In this document: positions 63,814 to 64,000 of the stretch, in pieces
Numbering within the stretch: the first letter of the stretch is position 1
Layout of the letters: each line of letters opens with the position of its first letter
DNA from: Nitrospirota bacterium
GTDB taxonomy: Bacteria > Nitrospirota > Leptospirillia > Leptospirillales > Leptospirillaceae
Reading direction: 5' to 3'
Assembly (NCBI GenBank): GCA_021806225.1
Contig: JAJZXW010000021.1
Span: 62,001 to 126,000 of the forward strand
Length of the DNA: 64,000 bases
Program-made: the position numbers and the translations under genes
The notes under the pieces: model-generated
What the model was told of the DNA's origin: nothing
Databases searched by the model: none
Seen by the model: the letters and a program-made list of their open reading frames with translations, nothing else

Positions 63814-64000
63814 ATGTTCGAAAGCCTGACAGGCCGTTTTGAAGGGATTTTCCAAAAACTGACGGGGCGCGGAGGTCTATCCGATGCGGCCGTCGAGGAA
63901 GCCCTTCGAGAGTTGAGGGTTGCCCTCCTGGAAGCCGATGTGAGTCTCCCCGTCGTCAAGGAATTTACGGAGGCATTGGGGAGCCGCCTCGTGGGACAGG
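63814..64000 (+). CDS. ffh: Signal recognition particle protein Ffh (3' end missing)
   Basis: Only the first 62 codons are inside the window, and the frame is open to the edge. They match the N domain of SRP54: MFESLTGRFEGIFQKLTGRGGLSDAAVEEALREL and the following RVALLEADVSLPVVKEFTE, split here for length. The full family protein would be about 450 residues with a G domain and an M domain beyond the edge. AAGGGA lies before the ATG, 5 bases after the HU/IHF stop. FtsY, its receptor, is encoded at 13492-14403. Confidence 0.95.
   Translation, partial: MFESLTGRFEGIFQKLTGRGGLSDAAVEEALRELRVALLEADVSLPVVKEFTEALGSRLVGQ

Overview
The window is one continuous stretch of GC-rich bacterial chromosome carrying mostly housekeeping genes. 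The encoded cell is Gram-negative: there are several lipoprotein signals, an RND transporter, a Tat-type Rieske protein and periplasmic c-type cytochromes. I see no phage, insertion sequence, integrase or CRISPR array. The respiratory set is unusual: a lone cbb3-type oxidase subunit I behind a sigma-54 promoter, a PRC-barrel/Rieske fusion, and a b6-type cytochrome b with a fused c-haem. Together with many TTG/GTG starts, this best fits a deep-branching chemolithotroph such as Nitrospirota (Leptospirillum-like). That placement is an inference from gene content, not from a search.

Layout. 1-8.1 kb: the 3' part of rimO, a chemoreceptor, the orphan oxidase subunit and a divergent sigma-54 activator, tRNA-Leu(UAG) and an unknown membrane protein. 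8.1-13.5 kb: a membrane-anchored protein with three AAA+ modules, translationally coupled to uvrC, and a small membrane protein with its own promoter. 13.5-20.8 kb (minus strand): usp-phoH-ybeY-ftsY, a monohaem cytochrome c, a beta-hydroxyacid dehydrogenase, a prepilin peptidase, a small unknown and a Dsb-like protein. 21.2-31.6 kb (plus): tRNA-Thr(UGU), a DUF4337 protein, a small lipoprotein, then the ribosome-maturation cluster rimP-nusA-infB-ylxP-rbfA-truB-rpsO-pnp. A large nested hairpin lies before pnp and a 42-residue membrane peptide gene after it.

31.8-44.8 kb (plus): an M16 protease, then a tightly overlapping string pdxJ-acpS-nnr-udg-lapA-mutS, two unknown proteins (one acidic, one secreted propeller-like), fabI, and the Rieske and cytochrome b genes. 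44.9-53.4 kb: short units of alternating strand: a glutaredoxin-like protein, ridA, rpmB, recG, ppx, a TPR protein, the CCA-adding enzyme family and a thioredoxin-fold lipoprotein. 53.5-60.7 kb: an orphan RND pump, lipoproteins, a Fur-family regulator, a SAM hydroxide adenosyltransferase, an ICMT-like methyltransferase and a TPR protein. 60.8-64 kb: rpsA with a strong terminator, then sppA, an HU/IHF-type gene and the start of ffh.

How it fits together. Most of the window serves ribosome biogenesis, translation, mRNA decay and DNA repair. The distinctive biology is respiratory: a quinol-cytochrome c module built from two fusion proteins, and an oxidase subunit that appears to be switched on by its own sigma-54 activator. 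The least explained protein is the triple-AAA+ membrane protein, in which only the third P-loop looks canonical. Adjacent genes are very often coupled by ATGA, GTGA or TGATG overlaps, so much of the window is probably co-transcribed.
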